Shown in pieces: positions 25,055 through 33,623 of a stretch of 64,000 nucleotides of DNA. A model generated the notes under the pieces. That model saw nothing but the letters and a program-made list of their open reading frames with translations. It made no database searches and was not told the origin of the DNA. The stretch is taken from contig NZ_BMTY01000014.1 of NCBI RefSeq assembly GCF_014649915.1, forward strand, positions 383-64,382, in the 5' to 3' direction. Origin of the DNA: Streptomyces toxytricini (lineage in GTDB: Bacteria; Actinomycetota; Actinomycetes; Streptomycetales; Streptomycetaceae). The position numbers were made by a program, and so were the translations under genes. Position 1 is the first letter of the stretch. Every line of letters starts with the position of its first letter.

Positions 25055-25981
25055 TCAGACGCCCGGTGCGGGCAGCAGGCGTACCGGGCCCTCCGGGGCG
25101 GGCTTGCCGGCCGGCTGCGGCGCGGGCTTCGGCAGCGGCTGCGGTGCGGGCGCCGCACCCGCGCCCTCGGCGCCGGCACCCGCCGGCGGCGGCACGGGCA
25201 GCGTCGGGGAGGGCGTCGGGCGCGGCGTCGCCAGGGCCGTCCAACCGTAGGGGCAGACCAGCGTGTCCAGGGCGACGGGCAGGGTGTACGTGCAGCTCGT
25301 CTCGTACACGTCGCCGCCCCGAGTGATCACCTTCACGTACACCTGCGGGCCGACCGCCGGTACGCCGAGCGAGATCGACGCCGCGCAGGCGTTCCGCGGG
25401 AAGCCCGGGTTGTCGCGGGTCGAGAGGTCCCGCCACACGTACGGCGCGTACAGGCTGCTGCGGTAGCCGACGAAGGCCCGGTCGTGGTTGAGGGCGACGC
25501 TGAACTCGCCGTCCGGGGTGTAGGAGACGGTGTCGATCTCGACGCACGGCCCGTCGTGGCCGCGGTCGCCCTTCGGCCCCTTCTCGCCCCGTTCGCCCCT
25601 CTCGCCCTTGTCGCCCTTCGGGCCCTTGGGTCCGGGCTCGCCGCGCTCGCCCTTCTCCCCGCGCTCGCCCTTGGGGCCGCGGTCGCCCTTCTCGCCCTTG
25701 GTCGTCTTGGGCTTCTTGCTGGTCTTCTTGCTCTCCTTGCCGTCGTCCTTGTCGTCCTCGTCCTTGTCGTCCCGGTCCGCGGCCCCGGCCGCCGGCTTGG
25801 CGGCCTCGGGTCCGGGGACCGGCGCGGCGACCGCTCCTCCGCCGCGGTCCGTCTCGCCGGCCCCCGGGACCGGCCCCGTCGCCACGGCCGGCGAGGCCAG
25901 CCCCGCCAACACGACGGCGGCCGGGAGGGCGAAGGCCCGCATGCCCCAGGTGCGCCTGGTCGCCCGCTGTACAGAACGCAT
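25055..25981 (-). CDS. Secreted collagen-like triple-helix repeat protein
   Basis: This 308-residue protein has a twin-Arg-containing, hydrophobic signal region (residues 1-35), an Asp/Lys-rich segment, then 17 uninterrupted Gly-X-Y triplets at residues 96-146 dominated by GEK, GER, GPK and GDR. A beta-rich domain with several Cys follows, then a Pro/Ala-rich tail from about residue 255. Charged Gly-X-Y stretches can form stable trimers without hydroxyproline, so this is probably an extracellular or cell-wall trimer. AGAGGAG precedes the ATG at 25981. No sortase motif is visible. Confidence 0.85.
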   Translation of the reverse strand: MRSVQRATRRTWGMRAFALPAAVVLAGLASPAVATGPVPGAGETDRGGGAVAAPVPGPEAAKPAAGAADRDDKDEDDKDDGKESKKTSKKPKTTKGEKGDRGPKGERGEKGERGEPGPKGPKGDKGERGERGEKGPKGDRGHDGPCVEIDTVSYTPDGEFSVALNHDRAFVGYRSSLYAPYVWRDLSTRDNPGFPRNACAASISLGVPAVGPQVYVKVITRGGDVYETSCTYTLPVALDTLVCPYGWTALATPRPTPSPTLPVPPPAGAGAEGAGAAPAPQPLPKPAPQPAGKPAPEGPVRLLPAPGV

Positions 25982-26139
25982 AGCTCTGCTCCTCTTCCGT
26001 ACGTCTCCGTACGGGTGTGCCTCGTACGAACAGTCGTGGGATCCGGCCGGAACCAGTTGGAGCTTCTCCCGCTTTCGGTGAACCGGGAGCCGACGCGGCG
26101 GCAAGTCGCGGTCATCTCATCGGATCGGCCTACAGGGGC

Positions 26140-27648
26140 TCAGCGCTCGCGGGACGCCGGGGCGGCCGGCGTCGGCGCGTCTTCGGGGGACGGCGCCGTC
26201 ACGGACAGCGGGGTGGCGATGTCCTCCAGGGAGCGGCCCTCCGCGGGTACGGCGAAGAAGGCCGCGACCAGGCCGGCGGCCGTCATCAGCGCGGCGCCGA
26301 CGCAGAAGGCGAGCGCCGTCTCGCCGGGGACGCCGCTGGACGTGAGGTCGGCGAAGACGAGCGGCCCGGCGATGCCGCCGGCCGCCGTGCCGACCGCGTA
26401 GAAGAACGCGATGGCCATGGCCCGCGTCTCCATCGGAAAGATCTCGCTGACCGTCAGGTACGCCGAACTGGCGCCTGCCGAGGCGAAGAAGAGCACCACG
26501 CACCAGCACGCCGTCAGCGTCACCGCCGACAGCCGGCCCGTTCCGAAGAGCCATGCCGTGGCGAAGAGGAGCAGCCCGGAGACGACGTACGTCCCGGCGA
26601 TCATGGGACGGCGCCCGACCGTGTCGAAGGAGCGGGCGAGCAGCAGCGGCCCGAGGAAGTTGCCGAGCGCGATGACGGCGAAGTAGTAGCCGGTGGAGCC
26701 GCTCGGCACGTCGAAGAACCGCACGAGGATGGTGCCGAAGCCGAACGTGATCGCGTTGTACAGGAAGGCCTGCCCGACGAACAGAGAGAAGCCGAGCACC
26801 GCCCGCTTGGGGTACGTGCGCACGAGGGTGCCCGCGATCTCCCCGAAGCCGGTGCTGCGCCGCTGCCGCACCGTCATCGCCCGCCCGGGCTCCGGGAGGG
26901 GCCGGCCCCCGTGCTCGGCCGCGACCTGCGCCTCGACGTCGTCCACGAGGCGCTCGGCCTCCTCCGCCCGACCGTGGATCAGCATCCAGCGGGGGCTCTC
27001 CGGGACGTGCCGCCGGACGAGGAGCACGGCGAAGCCCAGGACCACCCCGAGGGCGAAGGCGAGCCGCCAGCCGACGTCCAGGGCGAACAGCGACGTGTCC
27101 AGGACGACGACCGACAGGAGCGAGCCGGCGACCGCGCCGAGCCAGAAGCTGCCGTTGATGACGAGGTCCACGCGGCCGCGGTACTTGCTCGGGATGAGCT
27201 CGTCCACGGCCGAGTTGATGGCGGCGTACTCGCCGCCGATGCCGAAGCCGGTCAGGAAGCGGAAGAGGAAGAACCACCAGGACGAGAACGACAGCGCCGT
27301 CATCGCAGTGGCACCGAGGTACACCGCCAGGGTGATGAGGAAGAGCTTCTTGCGTCCGAACAGGTCGGTGAGCCGGCCGAAGAAGAGGGCGCCGGCGCAG
27401 GCGCCGGCCACGTAGAGCGCGGCCGCCAGACCGGTGACCTGGGCGTCGGTGACGGGCAGCCCGCTGCCCTCCTCGGAGAGGCGGCCGGCGATCGCGCCGA
27501 CGACCGTCACCTCCAAGCCGTCGAGGATCCACACCGTCCCGAGGCCGATCACGATCATCCAGTGCCAGCGGGACCAGGGGAGCCGGTCGAGGCGCGCCGG
27601 CACCCGGGTGGTGATCGTCCTGTACTGCCGCTGCGCGGATCCTGCCAT
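26140..27648 (-). CDS. MFS transporter (metabolite:H+ / sugar porter type)
   Basis: This 502-residue membrane protein has about 12 transmembrane segments. Family motifs are GRLTDLFGRKKLF after the second helix, GIGGEYAAINSAVDELIP in helix 4-5 and VPESPRW before the central loop, with a second GRRPM signature in the C-terminal half. The substrate cannot be told. GGAGGA is close to the ATG at 27648. It is followed by a long acidic and Pro-rich C-terminal tail. Confidence 0.9.
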   Translation of the reverse strand: MAGSAQRQYRTITTRVPARLDRLPWSRWHWMIVIGLGTVWILDGLEVTVVGAIAGRLSEEGSGLPVTDAQVTGLAAALYVAGACAGALFFGRLTDLFGRKKLFLITLAVYLGATAMTALSFSSWWFFLFRFLTGFGIGGEYAAINSAVDELIPSKYRGRVDLVINGSFWLGAVAGSLLSVVVLDTSLFALDVGWRLAFALGVVLGFAVLLVRRHVPESPRWMLIHGRAEEAERLVDDVEAQVAAEHGGRPLPEPGRAMTVRQRRSTGFGEIAGTLVRTYPKRAVLGFSLFVGQAFLYNAITFGFGTILVRFFDVPSGSTGYYFAVIALGNFLGPLLLARSFDTVGRRPMIAGTYVVSGLLLFATAWLFGTGRLSAVTLTACWCVVLFFASAGASSAYLTVSEIFPMETRAMAIAFFYAVGTAAGGIAGPLVFADLTSSGVPGETALAFCVGAALMTAAGLVAAFFAVPAEGRSLEDIATPLSVTAPSPEDAPTPAAPASRER

Positions 27649-27773
27649 GGGTCCTCCGTCCGCCGAGCCGTGACACCCCGTCACGACCTCGCCGCATGCC
27701 CCGCTTCCCCACCCCGAAACGGCCCCCACGGGCGCCGGCCGCCCATGGGAGCGGTCCGTGCCGGGCCGGCGTC

Positions 27774-28904
27774 CTAGGAGGCCGTGCCCTCGGCGGAGAG
27801 CAGGGCCGGCTTGAGGCAGTTGCACCCCACCACGTCGGCCTTCCCCTGCGGCGGCACCTCGAAGGTGACCGTCATGCTGTGCCGTACCGTCGCCTTCCGC
27901 CAGTACGCGGAGCCGCCGCCGAGGAGCGCGTTGCGCGGGTCGTCCTTCCCGAACTTGAACCTCCATGACGTACCCCCGCCGGACTTGCCCTGCCAGTGGT
28001 CGGTCCGGACGAACGAGCAGGTCACCAGCGACTTGCCGTTCGCCAGCCGCAGCACCGGCAGGGCGGGGCCGGTCACCTCCAGCCCGTAGCTGCGCCGTAC
28101 GCCGCCCAGCTCGTCCTCCGGGTGGTTGTAGTCGCGTACCACGTCGGAGGTGAGCTTGCCGGGCGCGAAGTGCTCGCTGTCCGGGTCGCCGTTCGGGGCG
28201 GTGAAGGAGAGGTGGTCCGCGTAGCGTCCGCACACGCGCCGGTCCTCCTCCGCGCCCGGCACCGCCGCGGCGGCGCCGGCGGCGTCCCGGGTGACCTCGG
28301 CGACCTCCTCGTCCCGCACCGCGAAGCCGAACCGCTCGTACCCGCGGTCCTCGAACTCGCCCTCCCCGAGCTGCGGGGCCGGCTTGTCGTGCATCCACGT
28401 CATCGCGGCCGCCTTCCACTGGCCGCCCGGCTCGGCTTGTGTGAAGTAGGTCGTCATCGCGGCCCGCTCCACCCTCTGGCTGTGGTTCCGGGAGACGACG
28501 GCGAACCACCGGGGGTGCGAGGGCCAGTCGCGTTCCGCCGGGATCAGGTACTGCGGACCGGTCTGCGGCGTCGGGGCGGTGCCGCGGTCGGAGGGCACCC
28601 CGGCCCGCGCCCGGTACTCCGCGAGCAGCGGATCGGTCGCGACCGAGGCGATGCCCTGCTGCCCTCCGGGCTTGACGAACTGCGACTGCTCCCAGGCGAA
28701 GGTGTTGAACACCTTCTCGGCCTGCTCCTTGCCGATCACCAGGGCCGGGGCGGGAGGAGCGGCGGACGGCGAAGACGCGGGCCCGCCCGCCTTCCCGTCC
28801 GTCCCCGACGGCACACACCCCGACAACAGGGCGGCGCCGGCCGCGACGCCGCCCACCAGTCCTACCCGCACCCGTCCAGCGCCGCCGAACACCTGACCGA
28901 CCAT
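27774..28904 (-). CDS. Putative lipoprotein
   Basis: This 376-residue protein has a signal peptide ending in the lipobox LLSGC at about residue 30, so it should be lipid-anchored on the outer face of the membrane. A Ser/Pro/Ala-rich linker follows, then a globular domain of about 320 residues with several Cys (RRVCGRY, LVTCSF, GCNC). I do not recognise a family with certainty. It lies between the MFS gene and an SDR, all on the same strand, with gaps over 100 bases. Confidence 0.8.
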   Translation of the reverse strand: MVGQVFGGAGRVRVGLVGGVAAGAALLSGCVPSGTDGKAGGPASSPSAAPPAPALVIGKEQAEKVFNTFAWEQSQFVKPGGQQGIASVATDPLLAEYRARAGVPSDRGTAPTPQTGPQYLIPAERDWPSHPRWFAVVSRNHSQRVERAAMTTYFTQAEPGGQWKAAAMTWMHDKPAPQLGEGEFEDRGYERFGFAVRDEEVAEVTRDAAGAAAAVPGAEEDRRVCGRYADHLSFTAPNGDPDSEHFAPGKLTSDVVRDYNHPEDELGGVRRSYGLEVTGPALPVLRLANGKSLVTCSFVRTDHWQGKSGGGTSWRFKFGKDDPRNALLGGGSAYWRKATVRHSMTVTFEVPPQGKADVVGCNCLKPALLSAEGTAS

Positions 28905-29053
28905 TTCCGAACGCCCCCACCCCTCGCTGTCACCGGCACCGCGCCGACGATCATGCGGGCAAGGTAACCCGCGGTGCGCGGGCCGCACCGGGCCGCCCGG
29001 ACTGTCCGGTTCCTGTATGCCGCCGCGGTGGAAAGCGCCGTACACGGCCCCGG

Positions 29054-29830
29054 CTACGGGCCGGGGCGGCTCGGGCGGGAGCCGAGGCGCTGGAGGATGC
29101 GGCCCGCGAAGCGCGGTCCGGTGAGACGGCCGAGGACCACCAGGGCCTTGTCGGGGGCGCCGGGCACGCACACGGTCCGGCCCCGCTCCAGGTCGCGCAG
29201 CGCCGTCCGTACGACCGCGTCCGCACCCGTCCACATCACGCGGGGGATCGAGGAGGTGTCGCGGCCGGAGCGCTCGTGGAGCGCGGTGCGGACGTAGCCC
29301 GGGCAGAGCGCCATGACCCGCACGCCCGGACGGGCGATCCGCGCGTCGGCGAGGCTCCGGCTGAAGGCGTTGATCCAGGCCTTGGACGCCCCGTACGTGC
29401 TGCGCGGGAAGAACGCCCACAGGGACGAGACGTTGACGATGCCGCCGCGGCCGCGGGCGTTCATGCCGGGCAGGGCGGCGTGGGTCAGCCGCAGCACCGC
29501 CTCGCAGTGCACGCGCAGCATCCGCACCTCGTCGGCCGCCGGCACCCGCAGGAAGCCGGCCGGGTGCGCGAACCCGGCGTTGTTCACCAGCAGGTCGAGC
29601 GGCTCCGCCGCCGCCCGTTCCGCGACGCGCGCCAAGCCCTCGTCCGAGGCGAGGTCCGCGGCGAGGACGGCGACGCGGACCGCGTGGTCCCGGCGCAGGG
29701 CGTCGGCCGTGCGGGCCAGCCGGTCCGGGTCGCGGGCGACCAGCGTCAGGTCGTACCCGGCGGCGGCCAGCTGCTCGGCGAAGGCCGCGCCGATCCCGGA
29801 GGTGGCGCCGGTGACGAGGGCGTGGGGCAT
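29054..29830 (-). CDS. SDR-family oxidoreductase
   Basis: This 258-residue enzyme has TGATSGIGAAFA at the cofactor site, NNAG at about residue 85, the catalytic Ser in NVSSLWAFFP and YGASK. The sequence resembles SDRs acting on acyl or ketone substrates of the DltE/YqjQ type, with a C-terminal basic tail. The ATG at 29830 is favoured over a longer reading, which is Cys/Gly/Arg-rich and unlike SDR N-termini. Confidence 0.88.
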   Translation of the reverse strand: MPHALVTGATSGIGAAFAEQLAAAGYDLTLVARDPDRLARTADALRRDHAVRVAVLAADLASDEGLARVAERAAAEPLDLLVNNAGFAHPAGFLRVPAADEVRMLRVHCEAVLRLTHAALPGMNARGRGGIVNVSSLWAFFPRSTYGASKAWINAFSRSLADARIARPGVRVMALCPGYVRTALHERSGRDTSSIPRVMWTGADAVVRTALRDLERGRTVCVPGAPDKALVVLGRLTGPRFAGRILQRLGSRPSRPGP

Positions 29831-29995
29831 GGCCCCATGGTCGCAGCCGGCGGGGGAGCGGCCGCAACCGGCACACCTGCCGCCCCTGTCCCGACTGCCA
29901 CTGGCGGCCCGCACGGGCCGGAGGCTCCGGCGGAGGCGATGCCGAGCGGCGCGCCGGCCCGGCTGCCCACGTGGCGGACTGGCCGCGCCCCGCCC

Positions 29996-31186
29996 TCAGG
30001 CGGGACCGGCCGCCGCGGCGGCGTACCGGACGGGCAGTTCGGCCAGTCCGCGGGCGCGCAGGGACGGGCGCCGGCGCGGCGTTCCCGCGGCTTCGAGGAC
30101 GGGGAAGCGCTCCAGGAGGGCCGCGAGCGCGATCTCCGTCTCCGCCCGGGCCAGGGGAGCGCCGAGGCAGTAGTGGATGCCGTGGCCCAGGGCGAGGTGC
30201 CCGGCGGTGTCGCGGTCGACGTCGAGGACGTCGGGGCGGGAGAAGCGGGCCGGGTCGCGGTTGGCCGCGGAGAGGGACAGCAGGACGGTCTCCCCGGCCG
30301 GGACGGTGACCCCGGCGATGGTGACGTCCTCGGTCGGGAAGCGGCGGATCGCGAGCAGCGCGGGCCCCTCGTACCGCGCGAACTCCTCGACGGCTGCGGG
30401 GATCCGCGCCGGGTCCTTGCGGAGCAGCTCCAGCTGCGCCGGGTGTTCCAGGAGGGCGTGGACGGCGTTGCCGATGAGCTGGACGGTGTTCTCGTAGCCG
30501 GCGAAGAGGATGAGGAAGGCGAGGGACATCAGCTCGTCCTCGCCGAGCCGGTCGCCGTCGGAGTCGCGTACGGCGATCAGGTCGGAGAGGAGGTCGTCGG
30601 CAGGGCGGCTCCGCTTGTGGCCGATCAGCTCGGTGAGGAAGCCGAGCATCGAGCCGACCGCCTCCTTCGCGGCGCGGGGCCGGCTGGGATCGGGGGCGAT
30701 CAGGGTGTCGGTCCAGGCGCGGAAGTCGAGGCGGCGGTCCTCGGGGATGCCGAGCAGGTCGCAGATGACGATCACGGGCAGCGGTGCGGCGTACGCGGCG
30801 ACGAAGTCGGCCGTACCGGCCGCGCCGAGGGCGTCGAGGAGGCGGTCCGCGGTCGCGCGGATCGGCGCGCGCAACTGCTCGGTGCGGCGCGGGGTGAAGG
30901 CACGGCTCACGAGCCTTCGGATGCGGGTGTGGTCGGGCGGATCCATGTTGAGCAGGTTGGCGTCGAGGGCGGGCGGCAGCGACAGCCCGCGGTAGCTCCC
31001 CTCGTTGGCGCGGGCCTTGTCCAACGACAGCCGGGGGTCGGCGAGGGCGGCGCGCACGTCGTCGTACCGGGTGACGAGCCAGGCCGGCATGCCGTCGGTA
31101 CCGGTGATCCGGCAGACGGGTGCGGCGTCCCGCAGCATCTCGTACGCGGAGTAGGGGCGTTCGAGCAGTTCGGCCTGAAGATCCAT
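29996..31186 (-). CDS. Cytochrome P450
   Basis: This 396-residue monooxygenase has the I-helix oxygen-activation motif AGYENT (229-234), the K-helix ExxR in EEFAR, and the haem loop LGHGIHYCLG with the axial Cys at residue 340. The usual leading Phe of the haem motif is Leu here. Length and N-terminus are typical of soluble bacterial class I P450s. No ferredoxin or ferredoxin reductase gene is nearby. The substrate is unknown. Confidence 0.93.
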   Translation of the reverse strand: MDLQAELLERPYSAYEMLRDAAPVCRITGTDGMPAWLVTRYDDVRAALADPRLSLDKARANEGSYRGLSLPPALDANLLNMDPPDHTRIRRLVSRAFTPRRTEQLRAPIRATADRLLDALGAAGTADFVAAYAAPLPVIVICDLLGIPEDRRLDFRAWTDTLIAPDPSRPRAAKEAVGSMLGFLTELIGHKRSRPADDLLSDLIAVRDSDGDRLGEDELMSLAFLILFAGYENTVQLIGNAVHALLEHPAQLELLRKDPARIPAAVEEFARYEGPALLAIRRFPTEDVTIAGVTVPAGETVLLSLSAANRDPARFSRPDVLDVDRDTAGHLALGHGIHYCLGAPLARAETEIALAALLERFPVLEAAGTPRRRPSLRARGLAELPVRYAAAAAGPA

Positions 31187-31190
31187 GGGA

Positions 31191-31379
31191 TCAGCCTAGG
31201 TTGTGCAGGGGGAGCTGTCGGCGGGCTTCCCTCCATGCCGCCTCGGCATCCCCTGTGTCATCGAGCGCCGGATCGCGGATTGCGCCGCGCCCGTACGCGT
31301 AGACCGCCGGCTCGACGAACCGGAGGCAGAAGCCGGGATCCGGGTCGTGTACGGCGGCCGCCATCAGCGGGGCGAACAA
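31191..31379 (-). pseudogene. Fragment of a HEAT-like/hypothetical gene
   Basis: The frame upstream of the P450 gene reads coherently as PKPLLETAQLPEALFAPLM then PGFCLRFVEPAVYAYGR, and ends NLG. From memory, LxRFVEPAVYxxGRRR is typical of Streptomyces HEAT-repeat-like proteins, where a longer C-terminal part would follow; here it stops after about 30 more residues. In frame the coherent text extends back to about 31430, overlapping the ClpN gene end, with no ATG or GTG. A TTG at 31379 is the only start. It is best seen as a decayed remnant, but a short real gene is possible. Confidence 0.42.
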
Positions 31380-31428
31380 CGCCTCGGGGAGCTGAGCGGT
31401 TTCGAGGAGCGGCTTGGGTCCCGGAAGG

Positions 31429-31983
31429 TCAGGGTGCGACAGCGGCGGAGAGGGCGGCGTCGGCCGACGTGTACGTCACCCCGTGGTCCGCCAGGACCTC
31501 CGCGACGACGCCGCCGGTCGTGGTGAGGGCCAGGAGGATGTGCTCGTCGCCGATCTCCCGGTCCTTGCGGGCGAGTGCCACGCGGAGGGACTTCTCCAGC
31601 ACCTTCTTCGCCTCCCGGGAGAAGGCCGTGCGGCCGGACCGCCGGCCGATGCCCTTCCGGTTCCTGGCCAGTGCACCCCGCCCGTGCGCCTCCTCCACCC
31701 GGGCCACGATCGCGCCGACGTCGATGCCGAGTCCCTCCAGGGCCTCCGTGTCGGCCCGGGACAGCCCGGCCCGCCGCCGGGCGTCGGCCAGGGCGGCGGC
31801 CACCGCGGGCCGGCGCTCCGGCGGGCACAGCTCGCGCAGCGCCGCCGCGGCCCGGGTGTCCTCCCGGTCGAGGAGCGCCAGCAGCAGGTGCTCCTCGGTC
31901 ACGGTGGTGGCGCCGGTCCGCTCGGCGTACTCGAACGCCCCCTTCACCACGGCGCGTGCGGCCTGCGTGAATCGCTCGAACAT
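31429..31983 (-). CDS. Clp N-terminal (ClpN repeat) domain protein
   Basis: This 184-residue protein contains two ClpN-type repeats: FERFTQAARAVVKGAFEYAE with TEEHLLLALLD, and SREAKKVLEKSLRVAL with GDEHILLALT. These domains bind substrates or adaptors for Clp ATPases, but there is no AAA+ module here, so it could be a stand-alone adaptor. Its ATG overlaps the stop of the small HTH gene (TGATG), so the two are translated together. Confidence 0.9.
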   Translation of the reverse strand: MFERFTQAARAVVKGAFEYAERTGATTVTEEHLLLALLDREDTRAAAALRELCPPERRPAVAAALADARRRAGLSRADTEALEGLGIDVGAIVARVEEAHGRGALARNRKGIGRRSGRTAFSREAKKVLEKSLRVALARKDREIGDEHILLALTTTGGVVAEVLADHGVTYTSADAALSAAVAP

Positions 31984-32192
31984 CACTGCCTCCCGTACTT
32001 CTTGTGGACGGCCTGCCGGCTGACGCCCAGTTCGGTCGCGATCTCCTGCCACGACCACCCCTGGTTGCGCGCACTGCGTACCTGGACGGCTTCCAATTGC
32101 TCCAGCAGCCGCCGCAGTGCGGACACGGCCCGCAGTCCCACCCTCGGGTCGCGGTCGCCCGCACGGGCGGCGAGATCGGTCGCATCGGTCAT
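31983..32192 (-). CDS. Small HTH protein, probable repressor of its own operon
   Basis: This 69-residue protein is nearly all helix and ends with a homeodomain-like or resolvase-like helix-turn-helix: NQGWSWQEIATELGVSRQAV then HKKYGRQ. It is coupled to the downstream ClpN-domain gene by a one-base overlap. The start codon lies seven bases after a TAAATT -10 box, and two palindromes containing GTTGAC/GTCAAC cover its promoter, so autoregulation is likely. Pairing of such an HTH protein with a ClpN protein is common in actinobacteria. Confidence 0.88.
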   Translation of the reverse strand: MTDATDLAARAGDRDPRVGLRAVSALRRLLEQLEAVQVRSARNQGWSWQEIATELGVSRQAVHKKYGRQ

Positions 32193-32239
32193 GTTGTCAA
32201 TTTACGTTGACAAGCTGCGCCCTGTCAACCGTGGTTGAC
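32193..32239 (-). promoter_or_regulatory. Leaderless promoter with two operator palindromes
   Basis: On the minus strand TTGACA (32228-32223), an 18-base spacer and TAAATT (32204-32199) precede the HTH start codon at 32192, leaving only six bases between the -10 box and ATG. Two inverted repeats overlap it: TTGTCAA-N6-TTGACAA (32194-32213) on the -10, and GTCAAC-N4-GTTGAC (32224-32239) on the -35. The -10 box begins with the stop codon of the upstream GNAT gene. Confidence 0.78.
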
Positions 32240-32810
32240 GTAAGGGGGGCGGTGCCTCGAACGCGTGGAGGTCGGCCACGGCGAGCAGCTGCTCCGCGCC
32301 GTACGCCTCGAAGGAGGCCGCAGCGCGGAACCCCAGACGCACGGCCGGCGAGACCGCCCGCGCGTTGGCCGCCTGGGTCACGACGAGGACCGGCTGGTCG
32401 GGCAGCTCCTCGGCGGCGGCGCGCAAAGCGGCCGAGGCCGCCTCGAAGGCGACCCCCGCACCCCAGTCGGTGCGGCGCAGCACGTAGGACAGCTCCAGCT
32501 CCCCTCCGGCCCGGTCGACGTGGCCGGGGAGCTCGGCCGAGCGGCGGTCGAGCACGAGCACGCCCAGACACCGGTCGGTCGACCTGTCGGCGATGACGTA
32601 GGCGCCGGGCTTGTCGGCGAAGGCGCCGACCCCGTACGCGGCGAAGTACCCCTCGACGGCGGCGCGCGGCTGCGGGCCCCCGAGGTGGGCGCGGACCTCC
32701 GGATCGGTCCGGAGCTCGACGAGGCCGCCGGTGTCGGCGTCGTGCGCCCTCCGCAACCTGAGGCGGCCGGTCAGGATCTGCGGGGCTGAAAGCGTGGGAA
32801 GGGGCTTCAT
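32202..32810 (-). CDS. GNAT-family N-acetyltransferase (RimJ-like)
   Basis: This 202-residue protein fits the RimJ/RimL-like GNAT pattern: LTGRLRLRRAHDADTGGLVEL, the RTDPEV segment, ELELSYVLRRTDWGAGVAFEA and the late NARAVSPAVRLGFR. It should transfer acetyl from acetyl-CoA to an amine; the acceptor is unknown. The ATG at 32810 matches family N-termini. Its last codons run through the operators and promoter of the HTH-ClpN operon and its TAA forms part of that -10 box. Confidence 0.85.
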   Translation of the reverse strand: MKPLPTLSAPQILTGRLRLRRAHDADTGGLVELRTDPEVRAHLGGPQPRAAVEGYFAAYGVGAFADKPGAYVIADRSTDRCLGVLVLDRRSAELPGHVDRAGGELELSYVLRRTDWGAGVAFEAASAALRAAAEELPDQPVLVVTQAANARAVSPAVRLGFRAAASFEAYGAEQLLAVADLHAFEAPPPLRQPRLTGRSLST

Positions 32811-32931
32811 GCCGGCGATTGTGCCCGGACCGCCGCCGGGACCGGGGCGGTGCCGGAGCGGAACGGTCGCGGACACGGGCGGGGGCGGGGGCTTCGGGCC
32901 CCCGCCCCGGTGGTGTGGTGGTGTCGGGCGG

Positions 32932-33300
32932 TCAGAGGCGGCCGCCGGTCAGGCGGGACAGCGGGCCGCGGCGGCGGAGGCCCGCGCGGCGGCCCGCCGC
33001 GTACGAGACGGCGACGAGCGCGAACGTCCCGCTCGCCGTTCCCGCGGCCGCCGCCTTGCGCGCCCGGACCAGCGTCCACAGCAGGCCGGCCCGGCCGGCG
33101 GTGGAGCGGAGGACCTGGGCGGCGGTGGTGGTCTTCTCCGCGATCTGGGAAGGGAGGGCGGTCAGCGTGCCGACGCTGTGCTCCTTCAGTTCGTCACCGG
33201 CCTTCGCCGCGGCGCTCGCGGTGCGCCCACGCGTCGTGCCGCCGTTCGAACCGGCGTTGTCGGAAGCGGACTTGGTGGTGGGTTTCCGAGATGCAGTCAT
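32932..33300 (-). CDS. Hypothetical protein at the end of the gas vesicle operon
   Basis: This 122-residue basic protein has a Ser/Thr/Lys-rich N-terminus, a central amphipathic region (SQIAEKTTTAAQVLRSTAGR) and one hydrophobic segment at about residues 85-102. No strong ribosome binding site precedes the ATG. It lies 50 bases after gvpK on the same strand. I do not recognise a family; it may be an accessory gas vesicle or envelope protein. Confidence 0.6.
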   Translation of the reverse strand: MTASRKPTTKSASDNAGSNGGTTRGRTASAAAKAGDELKEHSVGTLTALPSQIAEKTTTAAQVLRSTAGRAGLLWTLVRARKAAAAGTASGTFALVAVSYAAGRRAGLRRRGPLSRLTGGRL

Positions 33301-33350
33301 GGTGTGCGTCTGGCCGACTTCGCGTTCCTCAAACGTGGTTCCTCCTTCGG

Positions 33351-33623
33351 CTAGAGAAGGGTGCCCAGCGGGCCCAGGTCCAGGTTGAGGTCCTCCGCCG
33401 TCAGGCCGAAGCGGCGGCGCAGCAGCGCCATCCGGTCCTCCAGCAGCATCAGCGTCAGCCCCAGCCGCTCCTCCTGCTCCTCGCTGAGGTCTCCGACCTC
33501 CACGCGCCTGAGCGCCTGGCGCTCCATCAGCTGCCGCAGCAGCTCGATGACGGTCAGCACCAGGCGCGCGAGGTCGCGCTCGACGGTGTCCGGGTCGAGT
33601 TCGACCCGCTGCTGCCGGCTCAC
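33351..33623 (-). CDS. gvpK: Gas vesicle protein GvpK
   Basis: This 90-residue protein matches GvpK: DPDTVERDLARLVLTVIELL, LMERQALRRVEVGDL and EERLGLTLMLLEDRM, followed by the ending typical of GvpK. GvpK is required for gas vesicle assembly; it is not the main shell protein. The GTG overlaps the gvpS stop (GTGA), continuing the chain of coupled genes in the operon. Confidence 0.93.
   Translation of the reverse strand: MSRQQRVELDPDTVERDLARLVLTVIELLRQLMERQALRRVEVGDLSEEQEERLGLTLMLLEDRMALLRRRFGLTAEDLNLDLGPLGTLL

Noticed and set aside
25484..26401. Plus-strand frame with PFGPFSPRSPLSPLSP-type repeats opposite the collagen-like gene
   Set aside because: It is the antisense image of the Gly-X-Y repeat; the minus strand has the signal peptide, AGAGGAG site and sensible domain order.
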